Source of the DNA: Micractinium sp. NFX-FRZ
Taxonomy: Eukaryota > Chlorophyta > Trebouxiophyceae > Chlorellales > Chlorellaceae
Reading direction: 5' to 3'
Length of the DNA: 64,000 nt
Assembly: GCA_029339195.1 (NCBI GenBank)
Contig: JAPTJF010000095.1
Coordinates: 62,001 to 126,000, forward strand
Shown one piece after another: positions 22,434 through 33,489 of the stretch. Position numbers and translations under genes: made by a program. Below the pieces are notes generated by a model. The model made no database searches and was not told where the DNA came from. It saw nothing but the letters and a program-made list of their open reading frames with translations. Numbering within the stretch: position 1 is the first letter of the stretch; each line of letters begins with the position of its first letter.

Positions 22434-25368
22434 TCACATGGCAGCCACGCCTGCCAGCATCCACAGCAGCGCCAGCAGCGCCACCCAGGCGCCGCAGCGC
22501 TGGTGGCCCGACAGCTGCTGCGCCTGCTCAGCGTCCCGCTGGGCCAGCCAGCTGAGTCCGCACACCGACCGCGCCGCTGCCTCGGCTGTCACCTCCAGCC
22601 GTGACAGAAGCCGGCGCAAGGTGCTCACGTAGCCACCGCTGGCGCTGCCGCCACTGCCGCCGGGCACATGGGTGCTGCCGCGGTTGCCTCGCCTGACCGC
22701 CACCTCCCACTGCCGCAGTGAGTGCGCCGGCTCGACTTTCAGCACCAGCCACATGGGCAGCAGCCAGCCGACCACCCAGGAGAGGAAGGTGAGGTAGGCC
22801 TCGCACTCGGCGCGCTGCTGCTGCTGCGGCCCATGCTCAGCTGCTGCTTGCAGAGACAAGCTCGACAGCACAGCACTGGCCGCCCCGCCTGCAAAAACCA
22901 AGGTGTGGTGTGGTGGGGTGGGGTGGGAAGTTGCGCAGCCTGCTTGCTGACGCGCTAGGCACCAGGGGCCGCAGGCATGCAGGAGCACTAGACATGCAGC
23001 AGCAGTACTGGGCGTGAGGCGGCTGCACCCAGATCTGTGGCTGGCTGCCCCTGACGCTCCACATGCGAGAGGCCCTCAGGGCTGCCCTCCCCCAGCTGAC
23101 CCCATGCAGGCAGGCGGGCAGGCAGACATCAGCTGCGGGGTGACATGCAGACGACAGCCTCACCTGGCAGCAGCATGGCCAGCAGGCGCATGACAGAGTG
23201 GAAGCGGTGAATGCGCTGCGCACTCAGCGGGTGCGCCAGCAGCGGCGCCGTGCACAGGCTGCTGTTCCCCCGCACCATCACCACGCTGTAGGCTTGCACC
23301 ATCATGTGCGGCACCAGGGGCAGCAGAGGCAGCGGGTTGACCAGCGCCGCCATCGCCACCGCCACCAGCCGGCTGCCTGCAGGCCAGGAGGGGGGCCCGG
23401 CCGGAAAAGTGGGTGACTGCATGAAAGCGTCGTGACTGCAGGAGCCCACAGCACAGGAAACCGCCCGAAGCGGTTTCTTGCTGCGGCACGGGCAGCCACG
23501 GGGGCAGGCAACCTAACCCCGGGCACATAACCAACCACCTGCAGTGCACCACCTCCTGGCCCAAGTCATAGCACAGGCTCCCCACCTCCTGGCCCAAGTC
23601 GTGGCACAGGCTTCCCATCTGGCTGGCTCCCCACCTTGCTGGCTCCCCACGGCGCCACCCAGCCCTTGAATGCATCCCATGGGTGCACCCCCACCTCACT
23701 CACCCCAAATGACTCGCAGCACGTCTTTCAGGGCGCCGCGCACCCCCCGGTGGGGCCCCGTGTCCATCGCATGCTGAATGCCTGCAAGGGTGGGATGTTG
23801 CGGTGGGTGAGCGGGGCACGAAATGGCAGCTGGGATGGGCAGCGGCGGCCGGCCTGCTGCCCGATTGCGTTCATTAGAGAACAGGCCTGCTGATGGCATG
23901 GTTGCCTGCATGCGGTCAAGAGGGCCGAGTCGCATGGCGGCAGCTTGCACATGCTCAGCTGCTGGTGCTGCTGCTGCGGCTGCTGCCTGCTGCCCATGCA
24001 GCTTGCTGCTTGCACCACCACCGCTGCACCCACGCATTGACGAGGGCCGCATGGAGGAGCTGGCGGGGCTGGAAGACGGCGCGCAGCAGCGTAAGCGGGC
24101 ACGCACAGCGGCAGCAGCAATGGAGGAGGAGGAGGAGGAGCTGTGAACCATGCAGCACTTGCATTTGTTTCATGCGTGCATGCAATAACGTACATATGAG
24201 CTCAATGCAAGAATGGCAGCTGAGAGCAAGGGACAATCAGGCGCAGCAGGGGACAACCATGGGTAGCAGGGGATGTCTGGGCAGGGGACAACCATGGGTA
24301 GCAGGGGATGTCTGGGCAGGGGACAACCAGGGGGGCAGGGGATGTCTGGGCAGGGGACAACCAGGGGGGGGCAGGAGACGTCTGGGCAGGGGACAACCAG
24401 GGGAAGCAGTGGATATCAGGGCAGGGGATAACCAGGGGTAGCAGTGGACGTCTGGGCAAGGGACAACAAGGGGACGTCTGGGCAGGGGACAACAGGGGTT
24501 TTCCACAGGACGTCTTGTCCAGGAGTGCAATGGGGGTAACCCGGGACGGGACGTCCATGTTGGGGAGGGGCAGGAGACGTCCATAAGGCCCCCTGTGCAC
24601 CGCCGCTGCAGCGTACGGCAGCTGGCACCAGCCCGCGGCACCTGTCTCCCATGCTGCACCCTCCTGCTTGCATTGCGGCCTCACTGTACCGCCCGCCCTG
24701 CCACCCACCTCGTGGCTGCCTCAACAAAGGGAATGCAAAGAAGATGAGGCGGTTGGCGATGAGGACCTCCTTACGCCAGGCCAGGTAGAAGGCGGGGGCC
24801 AGGGTGGGCAGCAGCCAGAAGGCGAAGACGGTCAGGATGGAGAGGACGCGCTGGAAGCGCTCGGCCGCTGGCAGCGCCCTCCATTCCAGCAGGCTTGCCA
24901 GCTGCGCCGCGGTGTGCAGGAGCAGGCTGCGGGCAAAGGAGGGAGGTGCAGCAGACTGACTGGTTGTAAGTGGCGGATGCGGGCTGGGTTGATTCGCAGC
25001 CCTGATGGCATGTTGAGACCTGCCTGATGCTGACGTCGAGTGTCGGGTTGTACGCATGCATGTCATATGACGGTACTTGCTAGCTGCAGCAGCAGCAGCA
25101 GCTGCGGAAGACTACAACTAGACCGGCATGCTGTCTTCTGCGCACACTTGATTCACCTGAACAGGAGGAGCCGCCTGTCAAAACCGATCTGCCGTGCTGC
25201 AGCAGCTCGTTGCGGCGGTGGCCTCAACTGCGGCGGAGGCCCCCTGTGCGGCATTTGGGTGAGCGATGCCGCCGCCGCCACCGCCGCCAATGTGGCTTGC
25301 CTCTCCGCTGCCGCTGCGGCGGCTGTCGGCGCGCCAAGACAGGCTGCCAGAGAAGCGGGGGCTTGCAT
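22434..25368 (-). CDS. Multi-pass membrane protein, tandem copy B (unknown family)
   Basis: Five exons close in phase at 391 aa: 25368-25157, 24926-24709, 23781-23704, 23376-23164, 22888-22434. Exons 2-4 have exactly the lengths of copy A, and their products are nearly identical (shared SLLLHTAAQLASLLEWRAL, YLAWRKE, GALxDxxRVIWG, PLPLLPLVPHMMVQAYSV, HRFHSVMRLLAMLLPG). The first exon and the C-terminal tail have diverged. Copy B lacks the long poly-Ser run and ends ALLALLWMLAGVAAM. Its introns are larger and carry minisatellite arrays. The start was placed at 25368 because the frame further upstream opens only with a TTG. Confidence 0.75.
23545..23640. repeat. Short tandem repeat in copy B intron 3
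   Basis: A unit CACCTCCTGGCCCAAGTC plus (A/G)TGGCACAGGCT is present twice in a row, followed by two shorter CTGGCTCCCCACC units. It is intronic, with no coding sense. Confidence 0.7.
24227..24500. repeat. Minisatellite in copy B intron 2
   Basis: About eight diverged units of roughly 30-35 bp built on GGCAGGGGACAACCA and GGGTAGCAGGGGATGTCT lie head to tail. It is purine-rich on the plus strand. The array falls between exons 23704-23781 and 24709-24926 and has no counterpart in copy A. Confidence 0.85.
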
Positions 25369-25999
25369 GTGCTTGGGTAAAGTGACCACGAAAGCTTGCC
25401 AGGGCTGCACTTGCACCCGGTCAGGCCGAGCGCTCCGCCGGTGCTCTACGTTCGGCGGAGAGCTTAGGTGAGCCCAAGAATCGATCAAACGATTCTAGCT
25501 AAAAGCCCGCAGTACGCCTCCAAAACTCCAAGCGTATTCCGGTCAGCTGCCACGTGCACGCCACAGAGGCGGCGGTGCAGACAACGAGCAAGGGTCCATC
25601 ATGCAGACAGCATGCAGTGCCCCCATGCAGTGAAGCAGGAGTCGTCATAGCCTGGCGGGTGCATGTGGATCAGCCTGCCCCGCCCACCGCCGAGGGCTGG
25701 GGTTTGTACACAGGGGGCCGGGATGGCGCCCTCCTTGCGGGAGTGTTCCCCGTACCTGAGCTGCCTGGCCTTCAGACAGCCATGCATTCAGGCGTGCTGT
25801 TGCCAGTAAGCTGGCAAGGTATGCGGAATCACGGCACGCCAAACAATTTGTCATTGAGATTGCCCGACTTCCCGCCCACCAGGCTGGGCCTGCAACCGAC
25901 AACTCACGCCAGCTGCGGGTGGCGGTTGCAGCTCCGCCGCCCACGGCCCATGGGGCGCACCACCGATTGAGTTACATGCCTGTGAGCAAGGGCGACAAG
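25369..25999. other. Intergenic region upstream of copy B
   Basis: About 630 bp between the copy B start and the stop of the next minus-strand gene. It should contain the copy B promoter. No gene supported. Confidence 0.5.
25972..25976 (-). terminator. Candidate poly(A) motif for the gene ending at 26000
   Basis: TTACA on the plus strand (TGTAA on the minus strand) lies 24 nt beyond the TAA stop. Confidence 0.45.
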
Positions 26000-27259
26000 T
26001 TAAGTCCCAGAAGCTGCTGCAAGGCAGCCGCGCAGGGCAGCCGTGACAGCTGTCAGCTGGACGTGCAGCGGGTCTTGCGGGCCAAGTGCGCCGCCACCCC
26101 CGCCTGCCAGCTGAGCCGGCACCGCCGCTGCCAGCCCCAGCCCTGCAAGCATCTGCCCGCTGAGGCGCTCAGCCTCCGCCACCTGTCGTGCGCTGGCAGC
26201 AACGCTCTCTGCCGCACTCCGGATGGCTGTGAGGTGCAGGCTGCCCTGTGAGGGGGCAGGTGTGTCTACAGCGTCGCTGCTGCCGCGCGCAGCAGACGGT
26301 GGGGGGAGTACTGCTGCACTGGCCTGTGACGGGGATGCAGGCCTCCCAGCCTCTGATGCCGCTCTTTGTGTCTCTGCAGGTGCGCAATGCGGCGGGGAAG
26401 GCCGGCCCTGCAGCTGCGCTGAAGCTGGTCCGCGCCCTGGCAGCAAGGGGGACACGGCACCCCCGCTGGAAAGCCCCGGGCTGGCAGCAGGGAGGGGGGC
26501 GGGACTGGGTGGTCTGGACTGCACACTCTGCAGCCCTGCCCCTGGCGCCGCAGCAGCGTGTGAGCCTCCTCTGTCTGCCTCCACCTTTAGCGCCGCCGCC
26601 GGTGCCGCCACAGCGCCTGCACCTTCCCCGCCAGCAGCTGCGAGATATGATGCCGCCGCCCCCGCTCCCGCTGCTGCTGAGGCGGCCCCCTGCTGCTGGC
26701 CTGCTGCCTCCCCCGCGGCCTGCGCCTGCCTCTGGCGATAGGCTGCCATCTGCCGGCTGTAGCTGCTGCCCCCACCCGCACCGCCGGGAGCGCTGGGTGC
26801 CAGAGACGTGGCTGCTGCCAGTGCTGGCGCCAGGTGCAGCACCTGCGCTGTGGGCTGCGGCTCGCGGTAGACCAGCTGCCGCCAGCCTCCAGCCACGGCG
26901 CTGCTACCAGAGGTTGAGCCAGCGGCAGATCCAGTGAAAGACCCGCCACCGTGAGGTGCGGGATGCGCCGGGAAAGTGGGCCGCGCATAACTGCCTGTGC
27001 CGCCCGACGGCGATGCCTGCTGCAGCGGGGGCGCCCAGGGCACTTCGGGCTGCTGACGCGGATATGGTGGGGAAGCTGGCGGCGCCCAGGGCAAGGGTGG
27101 TGCTTGCTGCTGCCACGGGGCCTTCAACGGGCTGCCCATCGAGGCGCCCATGCCCTGCGGCGGCGGCGACCAGAGCTGGGAGGCGCCGCCAGCGAGGGCC
27201 GCCGGCCTGCGCGGCTGGTAGTGGGCGGTGCCATAAGAAAACCCTCCTCCGGTGCTCAT
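26000..27259 (-). CDS. Low-complexity Pro/Ala/Gln/Gly-rich protein, function unknown
   Basis: A single uninterrupted frame of 419 aa runs from ATG at 27259 to TAA at 26000. The N-terminal part is rich in Pro, Gln, Gly and aromatic residues (MSTGGGFSYGTAHYQPRRPA, then repeated PPLPWAPP and YPRQQPEVPWAPP). The middle is Ala/Ser-rich. The last 80 residues look helical (AAESVAASARQVAEAERLSG) and may be the only folded part. Five further residues are open upstream but begin with GTG, so the ATG was preferred. No domain is recognised. Intron-free genes are unusual in this window, and part of the frame could be intronic. A disordered nuclear or RNA-associated protein is possible, but that is a guess. 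Confidence 0.5.
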   Translation of the reverse strand: MSTGGGFSYGTAHYQPRRPAALAGGASQLWSPPPQGMGASMGSPLKAPWQQQAPPLPWAPPASPPYPRQQPEVPWAPPLQQASPSGGTGSYARPTFPAHPAPHGGGSFTGSAAGSTSGSSAVAGGWRQLVYREPQPTAQVLHLAPALAAATSLAPSAPGGAGGGSSYSRQMAAYRQRQAQAAGEAAGQQQGAASAAAGAGAAASYLAAAGGEGAGAVAAPAAALKVEADRGGSHAAAAPGAGLQSVQSRPPSPAPLPAASPGLSSGGAVSPLLPGRGPASAQLQGRPSPPHCAPAETQRAASEAGRPASPSQASAAVLPPPSAARGSSDAVDTPAPSQGSLHLTAIRSAAESVAASARQVAEAERLSGQMLAGLGLAAAVPAQLAGGGGGALGPQDPLHVQLTAVTAALRGCLAAASGT

Positions 27260-28427
27260 GAGCGTGGACCGCACGCTCTTGAAACTGGCGGACTGGCGGT
27301 TTCGTAGGAGAGTCGAAAATCAAAGCGCCTGAGTTGCCGGCGACATGGGAAGTGAGCTTGAAGCAATCGAAATGCGCATGGCGAATTGGAGCGCAAGCGC
27401 GACTTTCAGGCACCTGCTGTGGGCGCTGTGACGGCGGTGGCGCGCCACTTTGCACAAGGGTGCGCAGGCGGGGCTTGCAGGGGACTGGGCGTCTGGGAAG
27501 CAGCTAAAGGGGCCTTCATGTGCCTAATAACTGTGTGGACGGCCAAGGTAAGCTAATCCCCACGTTCACTGCTTAGGTGCACCCGATGTGGTCCCACCGG
27601 CCAGGGTGAACCAGGGCGACCAGGCTACGGGGCCGCGGCGCTGGAGCCTGCCATGCAGTTCGCCGGTGTGCCTCGGAGTGCAATAGTGCGAATGAAAAAT
27701 AGGTAAGCTTCGCTGTGTTGGCGAGCATTCCACCTTGCAACACCACTGGCATTCAACCTTCCCTGCCCACTGTGCTGGTTGCGGCTGCTGCTCGTGCCAC
27801 AGCACCCTGCCTCAGTGAGCAGGGCCCATTCCGTTTATAGCTCTTGCTGCCTCAGGTTCGTCTGGTCAACTAAGCTTGTGCCGCGCTTGGCACTGCTGCA
27901 GTGTGCAAAACAGCCCCATGTAATGCCCTGAGATGGCGTCGGCATGAGAGGCTGGGCTGCCTGGCGGCGGCGGCACGGATGGCATCGCACCACCGTCCTG
28001 GAGCTTCACTCCGACGGTTCCCAGTTGTAGGACAGCGTGAGAAAACAATCTGACAAGAAAGCTGGCTGGTTCTTTTGCTAAGCACCGCTGGCAGAGTGGC
28101 AGGTGTGCGCCTGCCACCGGCAGCCGGTACCTGCGGCGGTTCAACGAGCGGTTTGCGGCGAAGCCTCCCCGCCCACATTGCTGATATCTGCACCCCTTCC
28201 CCTCACCCACGCAATGGGTGTGCTCTGACGCACGGAGACGGTTACCCTAGATGCTGCTGGCCTTCCTGCTGGCACCAGCTTCTCTTCCCAGCTTCTTCGT
28301 GCTGCACGAGGCGGGCGGGCACACACACACGACAGCCACTTTGCTCCCGTTTCCCCGCATCTGGATCTCAGGAACCTCCCAAAAGTCCCTGCAAGCACAC
28401 CCAAACCAGCCGGAGCACCGCTGGGCT
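27260..28427. other. Divergent intergenic region
   Basis: A 1.17-kb spacer between a minus-strand gene (start 27259) and a plus-strand secreted-protein gene (start 28428). Short open frames are present on both strands, but none has domain or splice support. Promoters for both genes are expected here. Confidence 0.5.
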
Positions 28428-31400
28428 ATGGGACGACCGCTCCCTGCCGCTTGGCTGGTTGCGGCGGCTCTGGCCCTCCAAGTGTTGCTGAGGTGATGTC
28501 GAGCGATGCCGCAGGCTCTATATGTGGCCGCCTGCGCGCTTCACTGCGGGGCCGCGGTCGGGCACACTACCCGAGCGGCCACGTTCACTTGTTGTGCGCT
28601 GTGCTTCTGCCCTGCAGCCTTCCGACGCTGACAAGCGCGGCCAATCGGAGGAATGCAGGTGGGGCACCGCACAGGGCCAGCTGTGACAACCACCAGTGCT
28701 GCTGGCACCTGGCCGGCGCCGCCACCCGCCGATGCCCTGCCGAGGCGGCAGCAAATTGTGGCAGCTGGGGCTTTCCATCTACACTCACGAGCTGTGGTGC
28801 GAGCAGCTCCTCACTCTGTGAGCCTGCTCAAGCTGACCATGCAGTGGTTGCCAGACGGGCCAAGTGGCCCCCCCTGCCTCATGCTGGCGCCCTCCCTGCC
28901 TCTGCTGCTGCTGCTGCTGCTGCAGGGCACGGGGCGGCCGATCTGGATGCTCACTTGCAGCGCAGCGTTGCTGAGCTGGATGTGAAGTTTCTTGGGGACT
29001 GGCTGGGAATGGATGATGAGGCCGTTGCCAGCCTGCGAGCGGAGGGCACGGCCTTAGCGCGCCAGCGGCGCCAGCTGTTGGGCGCAGCTCGAAGCCTGAG
29101 CGAGGCGGTGCTGCCGGGTGCCTACCCGCCGCCCGCCTCAGCCCCGCCGCCCAGCACAGGCAGCCCGCCACCCAGCACACCGCCACCCACCTCGGCCACC
29201 CCACCACCCAGCTCTCCCCCACCGCTCACCTCTCCCCCACCCAGCTCTCCCCCGCAGCTCACCTCTCCTCCGCCGCCCTCTCCCCCGCCCCCCAGCCCCG
29301 ACAGCCCACCGCCGCCCTCTCCCCCGCCGCCCAGCCCCGCAAGCCCGCCGCCGCCCTCTCCCCCGCCGCCTAGTCCTGGCAGCCCGCCGCCGCCCTCTCC
29401 CCCGCCTCCCAGCCCCAAGAGTCCCCCACCCAGCCCTCTTCCGCCAAGCCCCATGCCTCCGCCAAAGCCGCCCAAGCCGCCGCCGCGGCCGCGCCCCTCC
29501 CCGCCCGCCTCCCCGCCCCCGCCGCCGCCGCCCGAGCCAGCCGTGTCCCCCTCGCCGCCGCCCCCACCCAAGCAGCCCCCGCCCCCAGCCCCGCCCCCCT
29601 GGAATGGCGGTCCCAGCGTGAATTTCACAGCCCTGCTGTGGGGTGCCTCTACAGCTTCCTTCTCGGAAATCAACCGCCTGAACTACATTGGCACGACGTC
29701 TCGCCAGGCCACCCTGGCGGGCGCCGCTGCGCCTGTTGACGTGCGCATCACCGCACTCACCGACACTCCGGAAGGCCTGGAGGTGCGCACCTCTGTGCAG
29801 CTCAATCCCGCTGAGCACTTGGCGCTACAGAACCTGGTCACGCGGCTGGTCGTGGTGCCCGGCACCGATGCCCCCTGGCTGGATGACCGCTGGCCAGGGT
29901 CCAGCCTGCGGCAGGTGGAGAGGTGGGTGGGCGGGTGGGTGGGGGGATAGGCAGGCAGGTGGGGAGGTGGGTGGGCGGGTGGGTGGAGGGATAGGGAGTC
30001 GGGCAGGTGGGGAGGTAGGTGGGCGGGGGGAAGAGGGATAGGGAGTCAGGCAGGTGGGGAGGTGGGTGGGCGGGCGGGGAGGGACAGGGAGACAGGCAGG
30101 TGGGGAGGTGGGTGGGCGGGTGGCAGGCCCTAGGGATGAGGAGGCGAGAGGAGGGAGGCGGCGCATGGGAGGGATTAGGGAGGCAGGTGGGGGAGGGGGT
30201 GGGCTGGAGACAGAGGGCGGCGACAGGGGCAGCTAGGATGGAAGAAGAGGGCATGCGGCGTGAGAATTGCAAGGCAGCAATGGACAGCTGGCAAGGGGGC
30301 TGGCTGGGTGGGGGAGCCCTCTCTGATCCACACCCCCGCTGCTCCTTCAACAACAACTCCACCCTCACGCCGCACCCTCAACCTCTCACTGCCCCGCCCC
30401 GTGCCCTGCCTCCTTTGCCCCCCTGCAGCTCCTGCTTCGACCCGCTCTGCCTGCAATGTGAGTGTTTGGTGCAAGGAGCTGGGCGGGTTGGTTGGCCGAG
30501 TGATGCGGGCAGCAGAGCAGTCTGGGGAAGCGGCTGTGGGGCCGAGCAGCCCCACCGCCAGGATGTGCTGCATGTGCGTGTTGGGGCTCTTCCATTGCAG
30601 GCGTGGCCTGCTGGCCCTGCGTGCCGGCCTATGTGGCCACACAGTGCACACGGCTTGCTCGCCCTCCTGTGAATGGCTGCTCGCTCACAGGGGCAGCGGC
30701 TCTCACACACGGACGGACGCCACCCCTCTCCCCCCCTCGTCCGCCCGGCCCCAGCCCTGGGTTTTGGGATTATCCATAACCTAAAACCTTACATACACAT
30801 GTACCCCAACCCTGCAGGCAACTCCCTGTATCCCAGCGTGTGCGCATCCTGCCGCCCCTTCACGGGCGCTCTGGCAACAAAGGATTTCTACACAGGTGTG
30901 GCCCGCTGGCGTGTGGGGCTGTCACGGTCGGCATGTGGTGGGGTGCAGCTGGCCCTACCCCGCCCTACTAGGGCTCTAGTAGAGCATCGCCTCCCCTGCC
31001 TTCCATCCATGTTCCGGCGCCTCCCTGCCGCCAGCCTGCCTGCCCCACCACTCCCTGTGATGCCGACCACCCTGCTTGCACCGCCTCACATTCCACCCAT
31101 CCCCTTGTTCCACACACGCAGTGTACAAGTCGCAGTCGGGGGTGTGCCTCCCCTGCAAGGTGGCCAACTGCAACTCGTGCCGGCCAGACGGGTCGTGCGG
31201 CGTGTGCAAGCCGGGGTTCAAGCCCAGCAGGGGCGGCTGTCAGCGCATCTGCACAAACCCCCTGTGCCTGGCCTGCCAAAAGTCGGCCAACGTGTGCGAG
31301 AAGTGTGTGGCCGGCCTGGGCACCCCCGCACTGCCCAACTACATCCAAGTGTTCCGCACGCCGGCGGGGGTCTGCCAAAAGGTGGGGCCGGGGGTTGCTG

Positions 31401-32845
31401 GCGGGGGCGAGGTAGGGGCCAGGGGTTGCTGGGAAGCAGCTTGGCCGGTGCCGGGCAGGGGTAGCGGTTGGTGTGAGCACTCAGAGATGGGGCGGCACCA
31501 GGTGCAGCAAGTGCAGGGCTGCCAGCGGCCTGTCAGAGATGGGGCGGCACCAGGTGCAGCAAGTGCAGGGCTGCCAGCGGCCTGTCAGAGATGAAGTGCC
31601 ACTCCCGCCCCCGGCCCCCTCGCTCCCCCTCGCCCGCCAAAATCCCCCCTCCAACTGTTCTGCCCCCTGCCCCACCCGTGCACCAACTGCAGTGCACGCG
31701 GCCCAACTGCGCCGCGTGCGCCAACGACGGCAAGTGTGTGCGCTGCAAGGCGGGCCACGTGCTCACGGCGGGGGGCGCCTGCCGTCAGAACTGCAGGGAC
31801 CCGCTCTGCCTCATCTGCGACCCAGTGGGGCCCAAGTTCTGCATGGTGAGGCCGGGCCCCCCTGGGGTGGTTTTTATTGAAAGACACACCCTAACCCCTA
31901 CTGTATTCTTACCAAATTTCGGCATGGTGAAGCAAACGTTGCTGCTCTGCAATGTGAGGCATCCCTGGGGCAGAGCATGGTGCGGCAGCCAATGAAACAA
32001 AGGCGCCGTCCCGGCTTGCAGGCTGGCCCACCTGCCCAGCCTGCAGTGCCTGCTGTGCTTGATTTGCCTGCTGTCCTGCATTTCCAAGCTGCTCTGCCTG
32101 CCCCTCCATCCCGCAGGCCTGCAGGCAGGGGTACCAGGCGGTGAGCGGCACATGCGAACCCTTCTGCTTCGTAAAGGTGGGGCAGGGGGGAGGCGTGGTG
32201 GGGGCAGGGGCGGCAGGGGTGATGGGAATGTCGGCGCTGGGTCACACAGCACGGCGACACCGCCGCGCCTTGGTGAATGAACCGCCCGCCGCACCTCGCT
32301 GCATTGCCGGGAAAAAGACCTGCCGTGCTGCCGCTGCCGGCAACCCCTCCAACCCCTCTCTCCCTCAGAATTTCATCTTGTTTTTTAAAATCACTTAATT
32401 TAGAAGCACTTTCGTTTCCTTCGCCCCCTGCCCCAGGATTGCGACCTGTGTGAGGTGGGAGGCAAGCTGTGCAAGACATGCGACATTGGCTACGTGCCCG
32501 CCTCAGACAAGAAGTCGTGTGTGCCCGCGTGCCGGGTCAGCAACTGCACGGTGAGTGCGGACTTTGAAGGCAGGCGGGTTGACAAGTTGGGTCAGCCGGA
32601 TGGGCAGGGCAGGCATGTTGTTAGCTCAGGCGGATGGGCGGGGCAGGGGCGCTGGGCTGGGATCGCACGGTGCACACCCATCCGCGCTGCCCCGCACCTC
32701 TGCCCTCGCCCGCCCACCCCAACCCGTACCTCCCGCCCTGCTTGCCCACCCTGTGCAGACGTGCTTCCCCAACTCCCAAGGAGCCGACTGCCAGCGCTGC
32801 AAGCCCGGCTTCCGACTACAAAACGGCATCTGCCGCGCCAAGTGA
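28428..32845 (+). CDS. Secreted Pro-rich and Cys-rich repeat protein, probable cell-wall/matrix component
   Basis: Exon 1 (28428-28492) encodes a signal peptide, MGRPLPAAWLVAAALALQVL. Further exons: 28618-28658, 28926-29922, 30429-30457, 30601 to an unresolved donor, 30818-about 30895, about 31123-31380, 31693-31845, about 32118-32176, about 32438-32550, about 32760-32845. The large exon carries a short helical region, then about 160 residues of (S/T)PPPPS-type repeats like hydroxyproline-rich algal wall proteins, then a globular module (WNGGPSVNFTALLWGAS...). The C-terminal half is a run of CxxC-rich furin/EGF-like repeats (CVACWPCVP, CLPCKVANCNSC, CAACANDGKCVRC, CDLCEVGGKLCKTC, DCQRCKPGF). 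The combination suggests an extracellular structural or adhesive protein. Function is inferred from composition only. The exon 5 boundary is uncertain. Confidence 0.75.
29923..30120. repeat. G-rich minisatellite in an intron
   Basis: Head-to-tail units of GGTGGGGAGGTGGGTGGGCGGG with a GGATAGGGAGTC-type linker, about four to five copies, begin right at the donor of the Pro-rich exon. The unit resembles the donor consensus itself (GTGGGTGG). Confidence 0.8.
31482..31590. repeat. Two perfect 51-52-bp tandem units in an intron
   Basis: The unit starting CAGAGATGGGGCGGCACCAG and running to GGCTGCCAGCGGCCTGT occurs twice in direct succession, followed by the start of a third. One frame reads RCSKCRAA, reminiscent of the CxxC repeats in the flanking exons. 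Confidence 0.85.
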
Positions 32846-33489
32846 GGCACGTGGCCGCCGCAGCTTCCGACCTAGAGCCAAGCGCTTCACCTGGAGCTGC
32901 ACAACCGCAGTGCCAGACAGCTGCCCGCCCCACCTGCAACCCACTCCGTTCCATGGGGTGGGCCTGCCGGGCACTGCGGTTGTGTGCCAGGTGAGCGCGT
33001 AGCTCTTAACCACCCCAGCCGATGAGCCATCTTTACTGTGCCATTTGCCAGCTCACCTGTCCATGCACCCAAGGGCCGCCAACAATTGTGTGATATCACT
33101 CAAGCACGGCCATTTGCCTGCTTCTGCTTTGCCCCCTGCTCCGCTTGTCCCGTGCTGCTTGCCCGTTGCCCTCCCCTCATGCTTTCACCGCCCTCTTTCA
33201 GTACACCCTCATGCTCACATGCTCCCGCTATCTACTAAAATGTTTTCAGCATACCCCTAGAGCAAGATTCATGTAACACAACATCCACTGCCCGCCCACA
33301 TGAGGCAGCGTCCTTGATGATGTCACCCCGCAGTGGAGACTGAACCAGTGGCGGCGGCCTGGCTGGCGGCGGGGCATGCATGCTGGATACTCAGCGCATG
33401 CCCAGCTGGGCAGGTTTGCTTGATCGCGCTGCTTACTATAGCCACTGGGCTGGTCTGGGGCTTCGACGAACTGCGGACGGAGAAGGGAG
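32846..33489. other. Intergenic region, 3' UTR and upstream region of URI
   Basis: A 644-bp gap between two plus-strand genes. It contains a TGTAA motif for the upstream gene and should contain the promoter of the URI-type gene. Less GC-rich between 33100 and 33280. No coding support. Confidence 0.5.
33272..33276 (+). terminator. Candidate poly(A) motif for the Pro/Cys-rich gene
   Basis: TGTAA lies 427 nt after the TGA ending at 32845, the only plus-strand match seen before the next gene. Confidence 0.45.

Noticed and set aside
24227..24500. CRISPR array
   Set aside because: Head-to-tail degenerate units without unique spacers, inside an intron of a eukaryotic gene.
27566..28210. Short minus-strand genes in the divergent spacer
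   Set aside because: Frames of 79-114 codons with no domain, no splice partners and Arg/His-rich shadow composition.
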